A stretch of 64,000 nucleotides of DNA from JAHQVK01 sp036788295 (lineage in GTDB: Bacteria > Myxococcota > Kuafuiibacteriia > Kuafuiibacteriales > Kuafuiibacteriaceae). Shown here piece after piece: positions 33,895 through 40,961 of the stretch. The stretch lies in contig DAIQNR010000010.1 in NCBI GenBank assembly GCA_036788295.1, positions 1 to 64,000 of the forward strand. The letters are read 5' to 3'. Within the stretch, counting starts at the first letter, position 1, and every line of letters starts with the position of its first letter. Below the pieces are notes generated by a model. The model saw only the letters and a list, made by a program, of their open reading frames with translations. It ran no database searches and was not told the DNA's origin. Both the position numbers and the translations under genes were made by a program.

Positions 33895-34532
33895 CCGTGC
33901 GGCGGTGGGCGCTCCCGTTGGGGCTCGTCCTTGCGCAGTTCGGGCTCGGCCTGGTCGCGCGCGCGCGCGGGGCGCCGGTCCCGGTGTGGCTGCTGGTGGG
34001 CGGACCGCTCGGAACGCTGTTGCTGCTGTTCGTCCTCCGCTGGCTCGACCGGTCGCCTCATCGCCGGAGCCGGGAAGGAGACGCGCTGGTGTCGTGGTTT
34101 TTGGCGATGTGCTTCTGCGGACACACCTTGGCCCTGTCGGTCCACACGGCGGTCGTGGCGAGCCTGCATCCGTACGCCAGCGTCCTCGTCGGGGCGGGGC
34201 TCCTCGGCTTTTCCCCGTTGGTGGCGACGCTCCCGTTCGGATCCCCCTTCGGGTTCGTGACCGGCTCCACGCTCGGCAGCCCGGACCGATGGAGGCAGGT
34301 GCACCAAGACCTCGGTGTCGGCGCCGCGGTCGGGGCCGCCTCCTGCTTGCTCGGCGCGTTTCTCTTCGAGCGGTGGTGGGCCATTTCCGGCATGCTGCCG
34401 GTGCTGCTGGCGGCCGCTCTCGGTCTCGCTCGGCGTCCCCGTGTCGTGCCCGATCCGGCTGCGACCGAAGACCCAGAGGCCGCGCGCCTTGACCGGGACG
34501 GTCCGGATCGATACCCCCACCAGCGAGGATGA
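33891..34532 (+). CDS. Multi-pass membrane protein, unknown function
   Basis: The 213-residue protein has about five hydrophobic segments, near residues 4-24, 32-50, 64-86, 95-118 and 141-176, and an acidic C-terminal tail. GTG 33891 overlaps the preceding stop (GTGA) and is preferred over ATG 33876, which adds five residues. A small, Ser/Gly-rich loop (ATLPFGSPFGFVTGSTLG) between helices 4 and 5 is a striking feature. I recognise no family. The skp-like gene starts 4 bases downstream, so the DapA-fold gene, this gene and skp probably share a transcript. Confidence 0.6.
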   Translation: MTVRRWALPLGLVLAQFGLGLVARARGAPVPVWLLVGGPLGTLLLLFVLRWLDRSPHRRSREGDALVSWFLAMCFCGHTLALSVHTAVVASLHPYASVLVGAGLLGFSPLVATLPFGSPFGFVTGSTLGSPDRWRQVHQDLGVGAAVGAASCLLGAFLFERWWAISGMLPVLLAAALGLARRPRVVPDPAATEDPEAARLDRDGPDRYPHQRG

Positions 34533-34536
34533 CCTC

Positions 34537-35073
34537 ATGATTCGCAGTTCTTTCAGCGCCCTGCTCGGGCTCTCCCTGCTCGGCTCGCTCCTCTTGCTCG
34601 AAGCCCCGGCGTTCGCGGCGGAGGGCGCGATCGGATACGTGAACCTCCAGCGAGCGATCGTGGAGGTGGAGGACGGCAAGAAAGCCAAGGCGACCCTCGA
34701 AGAGACCTTCAAGAAGAAGCAGGTCGCCTTGCGGGCCAAGGAAGAGGAGCTCGAGAAGATGAAGGAGCGCCTGCAGAGTTCCGGTCTGAACCAGGACGAC
34801 CCTGCGGCGCGGGCCCAGATGCTCGACTTTCAGAAGAAGTTCCTCGCGCTGCGCGAGACCCTGATGAAGGAGCAGCAAGAGCTGAAGAAGCTCGAGGTCG
34901 AGGCGCTGTCGAAGATCACCGCGAAGCTCAGGAAGATCATCGAGGCCATCGGGAAGAAGGAGGGCTACCTGCTCATCATGGAGGCCCAGGAGAGCAGCCT
35001 CTTGTTCGCGAAGCCCCACCTCGACCTGACGAACGAGGTCATCCGCAAGTACAACGCGAAGCCTTCGAAGTGA
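34537..35073 (+). CDS. Skp/OmpH family periplasmic chaperone
   Basis: The 178-residue protein has a classical signal peptide ending in PAFAAEGA (cleavage near residue 28). A short beta-strand (IGYVNLQRAIVEVEDGKKA) and two long amphipathic, Lys/Glu-rich helices form the Skp tentacle (AKATLEETFKKKQVALRAKE), and a final strand (YLLIMEAQESSLLFAKP) closes the body. Skp trimers hold unfolded outer-membrane proteins in the periplasm. In many bacteria skp follows bamA and precedes lpxD; neither is present here. Good match, though very short families such as this are easily over-assigned. Confidence 0.85.
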   Translation: MIRSSFSALLGLSLLGSLLLLEAPAFAAEGAIGYVNLQRAIVEVEDGKKAKATLEETFKKKQVALRAKEEELEKMKERLQSSGLNQDDPAARAQMLDFQKKFLALRETLMKEQQELKKLEVEALSKITAKLRKIIEAIGKKEGYLLIMEAQESSLLFAKPHLDLTNEVIRKYNAKPSK

Positions 35074-35107
35074 CCTTCGGCCTCGTGGTCTTCGGCCTGT
35101 TGACCGT

Positions 35108-35207
35108 NNNNNNNNNNNNNNNNNNNNNNNNNNNNNNNNNNNNNNNNNNNNNNNNNNNNNNNNNNNNNNNNNNNNNNNNNNNNNNNNNNNNNNNNNNNNN
35201 NNNNNNN
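35108..35207. other. Assembly gap (100 N)
   Basis: A run of exactly 100 N, a placeholder for a gap of unknown length. It lies within the array of 29-bp repeats between skp and the converging glycosyltransferase gene. Confidence 0.99.
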
Positions 35208-35284
35208 GCCTCCCGACGGTCGGCCTCGTGGCCGTCGCCTCCCGACGGTCGGCCTCGTGACCGTCGCCTCCCGACGGTCGGCCT
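35208..35284. repeat. 29-bp tandem repeat with hairpin-forming units
   Basis: Two full 29-bp units (35208-35236 and 35237-35265, differing at one base) and a 19-base partial unit follow the gap directly, with no spacers. Within each unit CGACGG pairs with CCGTCG across a loop of about 12 bases, so each can form a stem-loop. The DNA just before the gap (35074-35107) carries degenerate copies of the same CGGCCTCGTGG core. The position between two converging genes suggests a bidirectional terminator or recombination-prone array. Confidence 0.85.
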
Positions 35285-35301
35285 GGGTTGCATCGCGAGG
35301 C

Positions 35302-36513
35302 TCATCGAGCGCGGACGTCGGGCGCCGAGCGTGCAGCCGCGGCGAGGACCGAGGCCGCGTTTTGGTCCCAGTCGAACAACCGGAGCGCGCGTCGCCTCGC
35401 TGCAGCCCCCATGCGCTGGGCCAGCACGGGCTCATCGAGGAGCCGAGCGAGCGCTTCGGCGAATTGCGCTTCGGCCGAAGGCCCGTCCGGGTCCACGAGC
35501 CAGCCGGTTTCGCCGTGCTCGACCACCGAGGGGACGCCCCCGCTCGCCCCACCCACGGCGGGTCGGCCGACGTAGGCGGCTTCGGCGTAGACCACCCCGA
35601 AACCCTCCATGGCTGGAGGGTGGTGGAGGGTCCGGCTGCCGAGCGCGAAGACGTCGCAGGCGACGAACGCGGCGGCGATCGTGTCCTCGTCGAGGGCCTC
35701 GGCCACGAAACGAACGTGCCGATCGAGCCCGAGCTCGGCCCTCCGAGCGGTCAAGGCGGCGAGCTCGGGCCCTCGACCGATGACGACGTACAGTGGGTCC
35801 CGTCCCCCGGCGACGAGGCGGGCTACGGCGCCGAGCAGGAGGTCGTGACCCTTGCGCCGGACCAGGTGGCCCACCGAGAGGATGACCGGACGATCGACCG
35901 GCCAGCCCAATCGGGCGCGGTGGTGGCTCGGCTCGGTGCAGAGCGCCTTCTCGAGCTTGGGCCGGTCCACTCCGTTGGGCACGACCAGGACCTTTGCCCT
36001 CGTTTCCGGCCCAAGGAGCCTCCGCGCGAGCTCCGCCGTCGCCTCGCTGACCGCGAAGGCGTGGTCTACCCGCTCGAGCAGCCGCCGCTTCGCCGAGCGG
36101 ACGTGCAGCCCCTCCCCGTCGGCCATGGCGTCCACCCCGTGAATGGTCACGGCGAGCTTCGCTCCACCGGCGGCCATCGCCGGCAGGAGCGGCAGGTACT
36201 TGTGGTGAAGGAAGCTGAGCAGGACGAGCTCGAAGCGGTCCGAACGAACCCACCGGTGAAGCAGTGGAAAGGCGCGGCCAAGGTCGCGCGCCGCCCTCAG
36301 CGGGTTTTGTCGAAAACTCCGGGCGAGCGGCAGCCGGAGGACGGGGATGCCATCTCGGTGGTCGAGGCGCACCGGGCCCCGAGGGCAGAGGTCGAGCACC
36401 TGAACGCTCGCGCCCATCCGGGCCAGCGCTCGGGCCTGCTCGTGGGTGAAGGTGAGCCGAGCGGGGTCGTCCTCGCTCGGGTATCCGAGGCTGACGCTGA
36501 GCACCCGGGGCAC
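35302..36513 (-). CDS. Glycosyltransferase, GT4 (GT-B fold) family
   Basis: The 403-residue protein has the GT-B architecture: an N-terminal acceptor domain starting LSVSLGYPSEDDPARLTF with FVHEQ-like THEQARALARMG, HHKYLPLLPAM and HGVDAM. The nucleotide-sugar domain has VVPNGVD, ILSVGHLVRRKGHDLLL, VVIGRGPELAALTARRAEL, a PPAMEGFGVVYAEAA motif (the E-x7-E type signature) and GGVPSVVEHGETGWLVDP. Such retaining transferases add a sugar from UDP- or GDP-sugar to a glycan or lipid; acceptor unknown. GTG 36513 is the start; a 38-base gap separates it from the divergent FkbM-like gene. Confidence 0.88.
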   Translation of the reverse strand: MPRVLSVSLGYPSEDDPARLTFTHEQARALARMGASVQVLDLCPRGPVRLDHRDGIPVLRLPLARSFRQNPLRAARDLGRAFPLLHRWVRSDRFELVLLSFLHHKYLPLLPAMAAGGAKLAVTIHGVDAMADGEGLHVRSAKRRLLERVDHAFAVSEATAELARRLLGPETRAKVLVVPNGVDRPKLEKALCTEPSHHRARLGWPVDRPVILSVGHLVRRKGHDLLLGAVARLVAGGRDPLYVVIGRGPELAALTARRAELGLDRHVRFVAEALDEDTIAAAFVACDVFALGSRTLHHPPAMEGFGVVYAEAAYVGRPAVGGASGGVPSVVEHGETGWLVDPDGPSAEAQFAEALARLLDEPVLAQRMGAAARRRALRLFDWDQNAASVLAAAARSAPDVRAR

Positions 36514-36551
36514 CCGGGGAACATGCCCTGGGGCCGGGGCGAAGGTCGAGC

Positions 36552-37466
36552 TTGACCGCGAAAGACCCGCAGCGCCAGCAACCTCGGGTGCCGAGTGGGT
36601 TCCTTTGGTCGAAGCTGCGGCAGGGCCTCGGCCACACGAAGCTGTCTTCGCTGCTGTCGCTGGCCCGTCGAAGCCACGGCGCCGACCGGTACGCCGCTCT
36701 GGCCGCTCTCGCCCGCGCCGCTGCTCCCGGCTACCTCGGGGACGGCTGGGCGGCCGCGGAGGCGAGGGTGTTCAGCCAAAACGGCGAGGACGGCGTGCTC
36801 GCCGCCCTGTTCGGACGGATCGGGACGGGGACGCGCCGCTTCGTGGAGTTCGGCATCCAGGACGGCCGCGAGGGCAACGCGGTGCTGCTCGCCGACGTGG
36901 CCGGCTGGTCGGGGCTCTTTCTCGAGGCGGACCGGGGACCGTACGAGCGGCTCGAGCAAAAGTACCGCCACTCGGCCACGGTTCGGACCCGGCTGGCGCG
37001 GGTCGAACCGGAGAACTTCGACCGGCTGCTGGCCGAGGAGGGCTTCGACGGCGATCTCGACCTGCTGTCGATCGATGTCGATGGCGACGACTGGTGGATC
37101 TGGCGGGCCACGACGGCGCGCCCGCGGGTGGTGGTCATCGAGTACAACGCGGCGCTCGGTCTCGATGCTCGGGTCGCCCCTCGGCGATCTGCGGGCTGGG
37201 ATGGGACGGACGGGTTTGGCGCTTCCCTCACCGCGCTCGAGGCGCTCGGCCGAAGGAAGGGCTACGGCCTCGTCCACTGCGATTTGGCCGGCGTGAACGC
37301 GTTTTTCGTGCGGCAGGACGTAGCTTCCGAGGCTGGCCTCCGGATCCGAAGCGCCGCCGAGGTCTACCGCCCCGCCAACTACGGTCTCGAAGGCCGGCGA
37401 CACCCCCCGGGGCCGAGCCTCTCTTGGATCGAGGTCGGGCCCGACGGGGAGCCGGCGTTGCCTTGA
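36552..37466 (+). CDS. FkbM-like SAM-dependent methyltransferase
   Basis: The 304-residue protein has a Rossmann-like SAM fold. It shows FSQNGEDGVLAALF and RFVEFGIQDGREGNAVLL (motif I with the Gly/Asp signature), a motif-II acid in SGLFLEADRGPYERL, the DLLSIDVDGDDWWIW strand, and VVVIEYNAAL. The FEFGxxDG and SIDVDGxD motifs are typical of the FkbM family, whose members O-methylate sugars or hydroxylated metabolites. Next to a glycosyltransferase it may methylate the same glycan. TTG 36552 is the assumed start; GTG 36588 is an alternative and would drop 12 residues. Confidence 0.7.
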   Translation: MTAKDPQRQQPRVPSGFLWSKLRQGLGHTKLSSLLSLARRSHGADRYAALAALARAAAPGYLGDGWAAAEARVFSQNGEDGVLAALFGRIGTGTRRFVEFGIQDGREGNAVLLADVAGWSGLFLEADRGPYERLEQKYRHSATVRTRLARVEPENFDRLLAEEGFDGDLDLLSIDVDGDDWWIWRATTARPRVVVIEYNAALGLDARVAPRRSAGWDGTDGFGASLTALEALGRRKGYGLVHCDLAGVNAFFVRQDVASEAGLRIRSAAEVYRPANYGLEGRRHPPGPSLSWIEVGPDGEPALP

Positions 37467-37467
37467 C

Positions 37468-38550
37468 TCACCGATAGGCCGGCTCCGGGCTCGTCGGGGG
37501 CGGCTTCAGCACGGCGAGCTGTCCGCAAGCGGCGAGGTCCTCTGCGCCCCGCGCCTTGCGGATCCGGGTGAAATGACCTCGGCTCCGCAGGCGGGCGGCG
37601 AAGGCCTCGACCCGCTCCGGCGGGCTCGGTCGCAGGCTGGGGCCCCACGGGTTCATCGGGAGCAGGTTGAACCGGACCTCCGCCGGAAAGCCTTCGAACA
37701 GCGCGAGCGCCGCGTCCGCGTCCTCTGGCCGGTCGTTCTGGTCGGCGATGAGGGTCATCTCGACGAACAGGGGCTCGTTTCGGTCCCGGTACAGGTCGCG
37801 GAAAGCGTCCCGCAGAGCCTCCACCGGCGCCTTCTGGGTGGGGATCAGGCGGCGCCGGACGGCGTCGTCGGCCGCGTGCAGCGACCAGGCGAGGCGCGCC
37901 TTGCAGCCGGCGAGCCTGGCGATGGAGGCGGGGCTCGGCCCCACGGTGGACACCGTGACGTGCCGCGGCCCGAATCCGTAGCCCCGGCCGTCGAGCAGCA
38001 CGTCGAGGGCGGCGCGAACGGAGCGCCAGTTGTCGAGCGGCTCGCCCATCCCCATGAAGACGAGGTTTCGAAGCCGGGGGAGGCCAAGCTCCGCGGCGAC
38101 GCGGAGGCCGTGGTGGACCTGGCCGAGGATCTGCTCGGTGCCGAGGTTTCGCTCGAGGCCCATCGTCCCCGTGCGGCAGAACACGCAGCCCCGCCGGCAG
38201 CCCACCTGGCTCGAGACGCACAGCGTGGTGCGGCTGACCTCGGGGATGAGCACCGCTTCGACCGCGTCGGCGGCGCCGTCTCGCTCCCACTCGAGCAGCA
38301 GCTTCGCGGTCCCGTCCGTCGACCGCTGCCGCGCCCGCTCTCGGAGCCGACTCGGCCGAACCGCCTCCCGAAGGCGTTCGCGAAGTCCTCGGGGGAGGGC
38401 CTGATCAGCGAACGGGTCCCGGCCTTCGGCCAGGCTCCGAAACACCATCCTTGCTCGGCCTGGGCCACCGAGCCGCAGGGCGAGCGATTCTGGGTCGAGA
38501 CCGAGCAGAGGCGACCCGGCCTCGTTACGATCAAAGATGGTTCGATCCAT
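37468..38550 (-). CDS. rlmN: 23S rRNA/tRNA adenine C2-methyltransferase RlmN
   Basis: The 360-residue radical SAM enzyme installs 2-methyladenosine at A2503 of 23S rRNA and A37 of certain tRNAs. It shows TLCVSSQVGCRRGCVFC, containing the CxxxCxxC cluster ligands and the upstream conserved Cys, then GTMGLERNL, VFMGMGEPLDNW, GRHVTVSTVG-like PRHVTVSTVGPSP, WSLHAADDAVRR, and a C-terminal ACGQL carrying the Cys that becomes methylated in the mechanism. All residues needed are present. ATG 38550 is the first in-frame ATG. Converges with the FkbM-like gene 1 base away, and is divergent from the regulator gene with 107 bases between starts. Confidence 0.92.
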   Translation of the reverse strand: MDRTIFDRNEAGSPLLGLDPESLALRLGGPGRARMVFRSLAEGRDPFADQALPRGLRERLREAVRPSRLRERARQRSTDGTAKLLLEWERDGAADAVEAVLIPEVSRTTLCVSSQVGCRRGCVFCRTGTMGLERNLGTEQILGQVHHGLRVAAELGLPRLRNLVFMGMGEPLDNWRSVRAALDVLLDGRGYGFGPRHVTVSTVGPSPASIARLAGCKARLAWSLHAADDAVRRRLIPTQKAPVEALRDAFRDLYRDRNEPLFVEMTLIADQNDRPEDADAALALFEGFPAEVRFNLLPMNPWGPSLRPSPPERVEAFAARLRSRGHFTRIRKARGAEDLAACGQLAVLKPPPTSPEPAYR

Positions 38551-38657
38551 GTCGGATTTCAGTTCGGTAACCGCCCAGGTCGTCTCCCGTCGAGGAAAAC
38601 CCGGGGAAAGGGGCCAGGCCCCTCGAAACTGCAAAGGATTCGGAGGGGTGTGCATCG

Positions 38658-39374
38658 TTGGCACGCGGCCTGCTGAATCGCATCCTCGTGAGCGCGCAGA
38701 CCCTGCCCATCCCCTCCTCGAACCCCCGCCGTCGCATTCTCGTGTATGACCCCACGGGTCGGGCCGAGGTCGCGCTCGGCGGCGCGTTTCGTGAGCGATA
38801 TTTCGTTGACTTCACGCGCGATATCGAAGCGGCGCGTTTGCGCCTCGGCTCCCGGGCGCCCGATGTCGTCTTGACCGCGCTCCCGCCCGGCCTGCCGTTT
38901 TCGCTGCTCGAGGAGGCGAACCTCCGCCCGCACAGCCCGATTGTGATCGTCTTGGCCAACGCGGAAGACGCGGGGCGCATCGCCGAGGCCTTCGACCGCG
39001 GCGCGCGAGCCTACCTCCCTCTCCCGGTCGATCGCCGGCTCGCCACCCGGGTGATCGACCGCGAGCTCGAGCGGGACGAGCACGTCCGCGAGGTCGAGGA
39101 GCTCCGGTCGCAGATGCAGTGGGACGACGTCCATATCCCCGGGTCGAGCCTCGAAGACATCGAGAAGATCGCCATTCTCCGGTCCCTTCAGGCCACCGGC
39201 GGTAGCACCGGACGAGCCGCGCGCATGCTCGGCATCAGCGTCCGCAAGATTCAGTACCGACTGCGAGAGTGGCGCCAGTCGGCGCCCCATCTGCTCGCCG
39301 CCCGCTACCCTGGCGACACCGACCAGCCGCTCACCCACGACTCGTGGGCCGGCTCGGACGCGATGGACAGCTAG
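38658..39374 (+). CDS. Pseudo-receiver / Fis-type transcription regulator
   Basis: This 238-residue protein has a receiver-like N-terminus (about 25-145) and a C-terminal Fis-type helix-turn-helix (about 165-215). The latter resembles the C-terminus of NtrC-family regulators: EDIEKIAILRSLQATGG and AARMLGISVRKIQYRLREW. The receiver lacks the phosphoacceptor Asp: the strand reads PDVVLTALPPG, with Thr73-Ala74 at that site. The conserved Lys is replaced by Leu in YLPLPVD. Phosphorylation control is therefore unlikely. There is no AAA+ domain, so sigma-54 activation is not expected. TTG 38658 is supported by GGAGGGG nine bases upstream; GTG 38688 is an alternative. Ends 6 bases from the tRNA-Arg gene. 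Confidence 0.82.
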   Translation: MARGLLNRILVSAQTLPIPSSNPRRRILVYDPTGRAEVALGGAFRERYFVDFTRDIEAARLRLGSRAPDVVLTALPPGLPFSLLEEANLRPHSPIVIVLANAEDAGRIAEAFDRGARAYLPLPVDRRLATRVIDRELERDEHVREVEELRSQMQWDDVHIPGSSLEDIEKIAILRSLQATGGSTGRAARMLGISVRKIQYRLREWRQSAPHLLAARYPGDTDQPLTHDSWAGSDAMDS

Positions 39375-39380
39375 AAAAAG

Positions 39381-39453
39381 CGCACCCAGAAGGGCTCGAA
39401 CCTCCAACCCCTGGATTCGAAGTCCAGTGCTCTTCCAATTGAGCTATGGATGC
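39381..39453 (-). tRNA. tRNA-Arg, anticodon TCG
   Basis: The 73-base sequence folds into a full cloverleaf on the minus strand. The acceptor stem GCATCCA/TGGGTGC has one G-T pair, a D arm GCTC/GAGC follows, then the anticodon stem CTGGA/TCCAG with loop CTTCGAA (anticodon TCG, codon CGA), and a T arm with the TTCGAGC loop. The discriminator base is G and no CCA is encoded, so CCA must be added after transcription. A TTTTT run directly follows the 3' end and may end transcription. It is convergent with the Fis-type regulator gene. Confidence 0.96.
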
Positions 39454-39488
39454 GTGAGGACCGTAGCTAGCAGAGCGGACCGGCTCGG

Positions 39489-40388
39489 TCATCCCCCGAA
39501 TGGAGAGGTCAGCGCCTTTCTCATGTAGCGGTGATGGATCCCGGCGTCGAGGAACACCTCCCCGAACGCCTCGAAGCCCAAGGCCTCGTAGAAGCCGAGC
39601 ACCGGGACCTGCGCCGACAGAGACAGGGAGGCCGCGCCGGAGTCTCGGGCGAACCGCTCCGCCGCTCCCATCAGGGCGGCGCCCACCCCGAACCCCCGAA
39701 CCGGGGCGAGCACGGCGACTCGCTCGACCTTCCAGACCCCTTCGGCCTTGGCCCGAAGCCGGGCACACCCGACCGGGCGGCCGCCGGCACGAGCGAGCAG
39801 GTGGGCCGAGCGCCCGTCCTCGCCGTCCACCTCCAAGGCCTCGGGGACGCCCTGCTCCTCGATGAAGACATCTCTTCGAATCCCGAGCGCGAGCGGCAGG
39901 TCCGGAGGGTCGAGCGGGGCGACCGCCGGTTCGAGCCGAGCCACGGTCGTCTCCCATTGCCCGCATCCGTGCTCCGAGAACCCGAGCGACGACCAGAACG
40001 GGCCCGCTTCGGCCCCTGGCAGCACGCTGGCGTGCACGAAGCCGTCCCGCTGCGCGGCCCGAACGGCGCGCAGCACCAACCCAAGGCCAATCCCGCGACC
40101 ACGAAAGGGGGGCAAAACAACCACCTGCGCGATGGTGACGTCGCCCGGCCCGGGGTGGTCCTGCCTGGCGTCGATGAGCCCCGCCGCCTCGGAACCGGCG
40201 ACGGCGACCACGAGGATGCGCGACGCATCGGCTTCGGCTTCGAAGATCCGCTGCTCGACGGTCTCGAGGTGCGCCCTCGGTGGGACCAGCGCGGGTTTCG
40301 CTCCCTGAAGTCCCTTTTCGAGCGCAGCGCGCACCGGGTGGGGGAGGGGGGCCGGGAGGCGAACAAAGCTCAGCGAAGGATGCGCCAT
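39489..40388 (-). CDS. Protein with two GNAT acetyltransferase domains
   Basis: The 299-residue protein consists of two GCN5-related N-acetyltransferase folds in tandem. The N-terminal unit (about 1-145) contains IAQVVVLPPFRGRGIGLGLV, with the CoA-binding R-G-R-G-I-G loop, and FWSSLGF. The C-terminal unit (about 160-290) shows DVFIEEQGVPEALEVDGEDG, VERVAVLAPVRGFGVGAALM and FYEALGF, the ElaA-like pattern, with the loop less typical (R-G-F-G-V-G). Both could bind acetyl-CoA; the substrate is unknown. ATG 40388; its first 19 bases overlap the end of the upstream lipoprotein gene, and tRNA-Arg lies 35 bases downstream. Confidence 0.85.
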   Translation of the reverse strand: MAHPSLSFVRLPAPLPHPVRAALEKGLQGAKPALVPPRAHLETVEQRIFEAEADASRILVVAVAGSEAAGLIDARQDHPGPGDVTIAQVVVLPPFRGRGIGLGLVLRAVRAAQRDGFVHASVLPGAEAGPFWSSLGFSEHGCGQWETTVARLEPAVAPLDPPDLPLALGIRRDVFIEEQGVPEALEVDGEDGRSAHLLARAGGRPVGCARLRAKAEGVWKVERVAVLAPVRGFGVGAALMGAAERFARDSGAASLSLSAQVPVLGFYEALGFEAFGEVFLDAGIHHRYMRKALTSPFGG

Positions 40389-40960
40389 GGCTCGAAACCG
40401 GGCTCAGGGAGGGCCCGCAGCCGCCCGACCGCCCGAACGGGCGCGCCGAACGCGGGCGGGGCGCAAACCAGCGGGCCGCAAGCGCTCCCGGAGCAGCCTA
40501 CGGTGGCCGTCCCGGTGCACGGTCCGGGGACGAGCAGAAGGCGGCCGTCGAGGCGGAGCGGAGCCCGGCACCGGTTGCAGCAGCTCGTCCCGTCGGGGCA
40601 CGGTCCGCTCTGACACACCGACGCTCCCACGCTCGCCGTTCCCGCGATCTCCACCACCCGTCCGTCGAGCTCGAGCGCGCGCGCCTCCGCCTCGGCGGGG
40701 CTGAGGAAGAGCTCCGGCGGAGCGAGGCAGGGGTCCGAGGCGGCGTCGAGGCCCACTTCGGCGTCGAGCGACGCGTCGGCGCCGAAAGCGTCGGTCACGC
40801 CGCCGGCATCTTCGCCGGCCCCCCCGTCCACGGGCGCCACCACGCCGCCATCCCGGGGAAACGCTCCCTCGCCAACGAGGATCTCGACGTCGGGGCTCTC
40901 GGTGGGGGGCGCGGCGTCGCAACAGATGGCGAAGACCAAGAGGGGCGCGAACCGGCGCAT
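40370..40960 (-). CDS. Small Cys-containing lipoprotein, unknown function
   Basis: The 196-residue protein starts MRRFAPLLVFAICCDAAPP, a short signal with Cys13-Cys14 as possible lipidation site, although Ile at -1 is unusual. An Asp/Gly/Ala-rich linker (about 20-75) follows, then a domain with eight or so cysteines (GPCPDGTSCCNRCRAP, GPCTGTATVGCSGSACGPL). The spacing suggests disulfides, and the strand pattern (LDGRVVEIAGTASVG) a small beta-barrel. The GNAT gene overlaps its 3' end by 19 bases and the large lipoprotein gene on the same strand ends 1 base upstream. No family recognised. Confidence 0.7.
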   Translation of the reverse strand: MRRFAPLLVFAICCDAAPPTESPDVEILVGEGAFPRDGGVVAPVDGGAGEDAGGVTDAFGADASLDAEVGLDAASDPCLAPPELFLSPAEAEARALELDGRVVEIAGTASVGASVCQSGPCPDGTSCCNRCRAPLRLDGRLLLVPGPCTGTATVGCSGSACGPLVCAPPAFGAPVRAVGRLRALPEPGFEPWRILR

Positions 40961-40961
40961 C

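Noticed and set aside
35208..35284. 29-bp repeats of CRISPR-like length
   Set aside because: Units abut directly with no spacers, there are fewer than three copies in the visible sequence, and no cas genes are present. They are tandem repeats.
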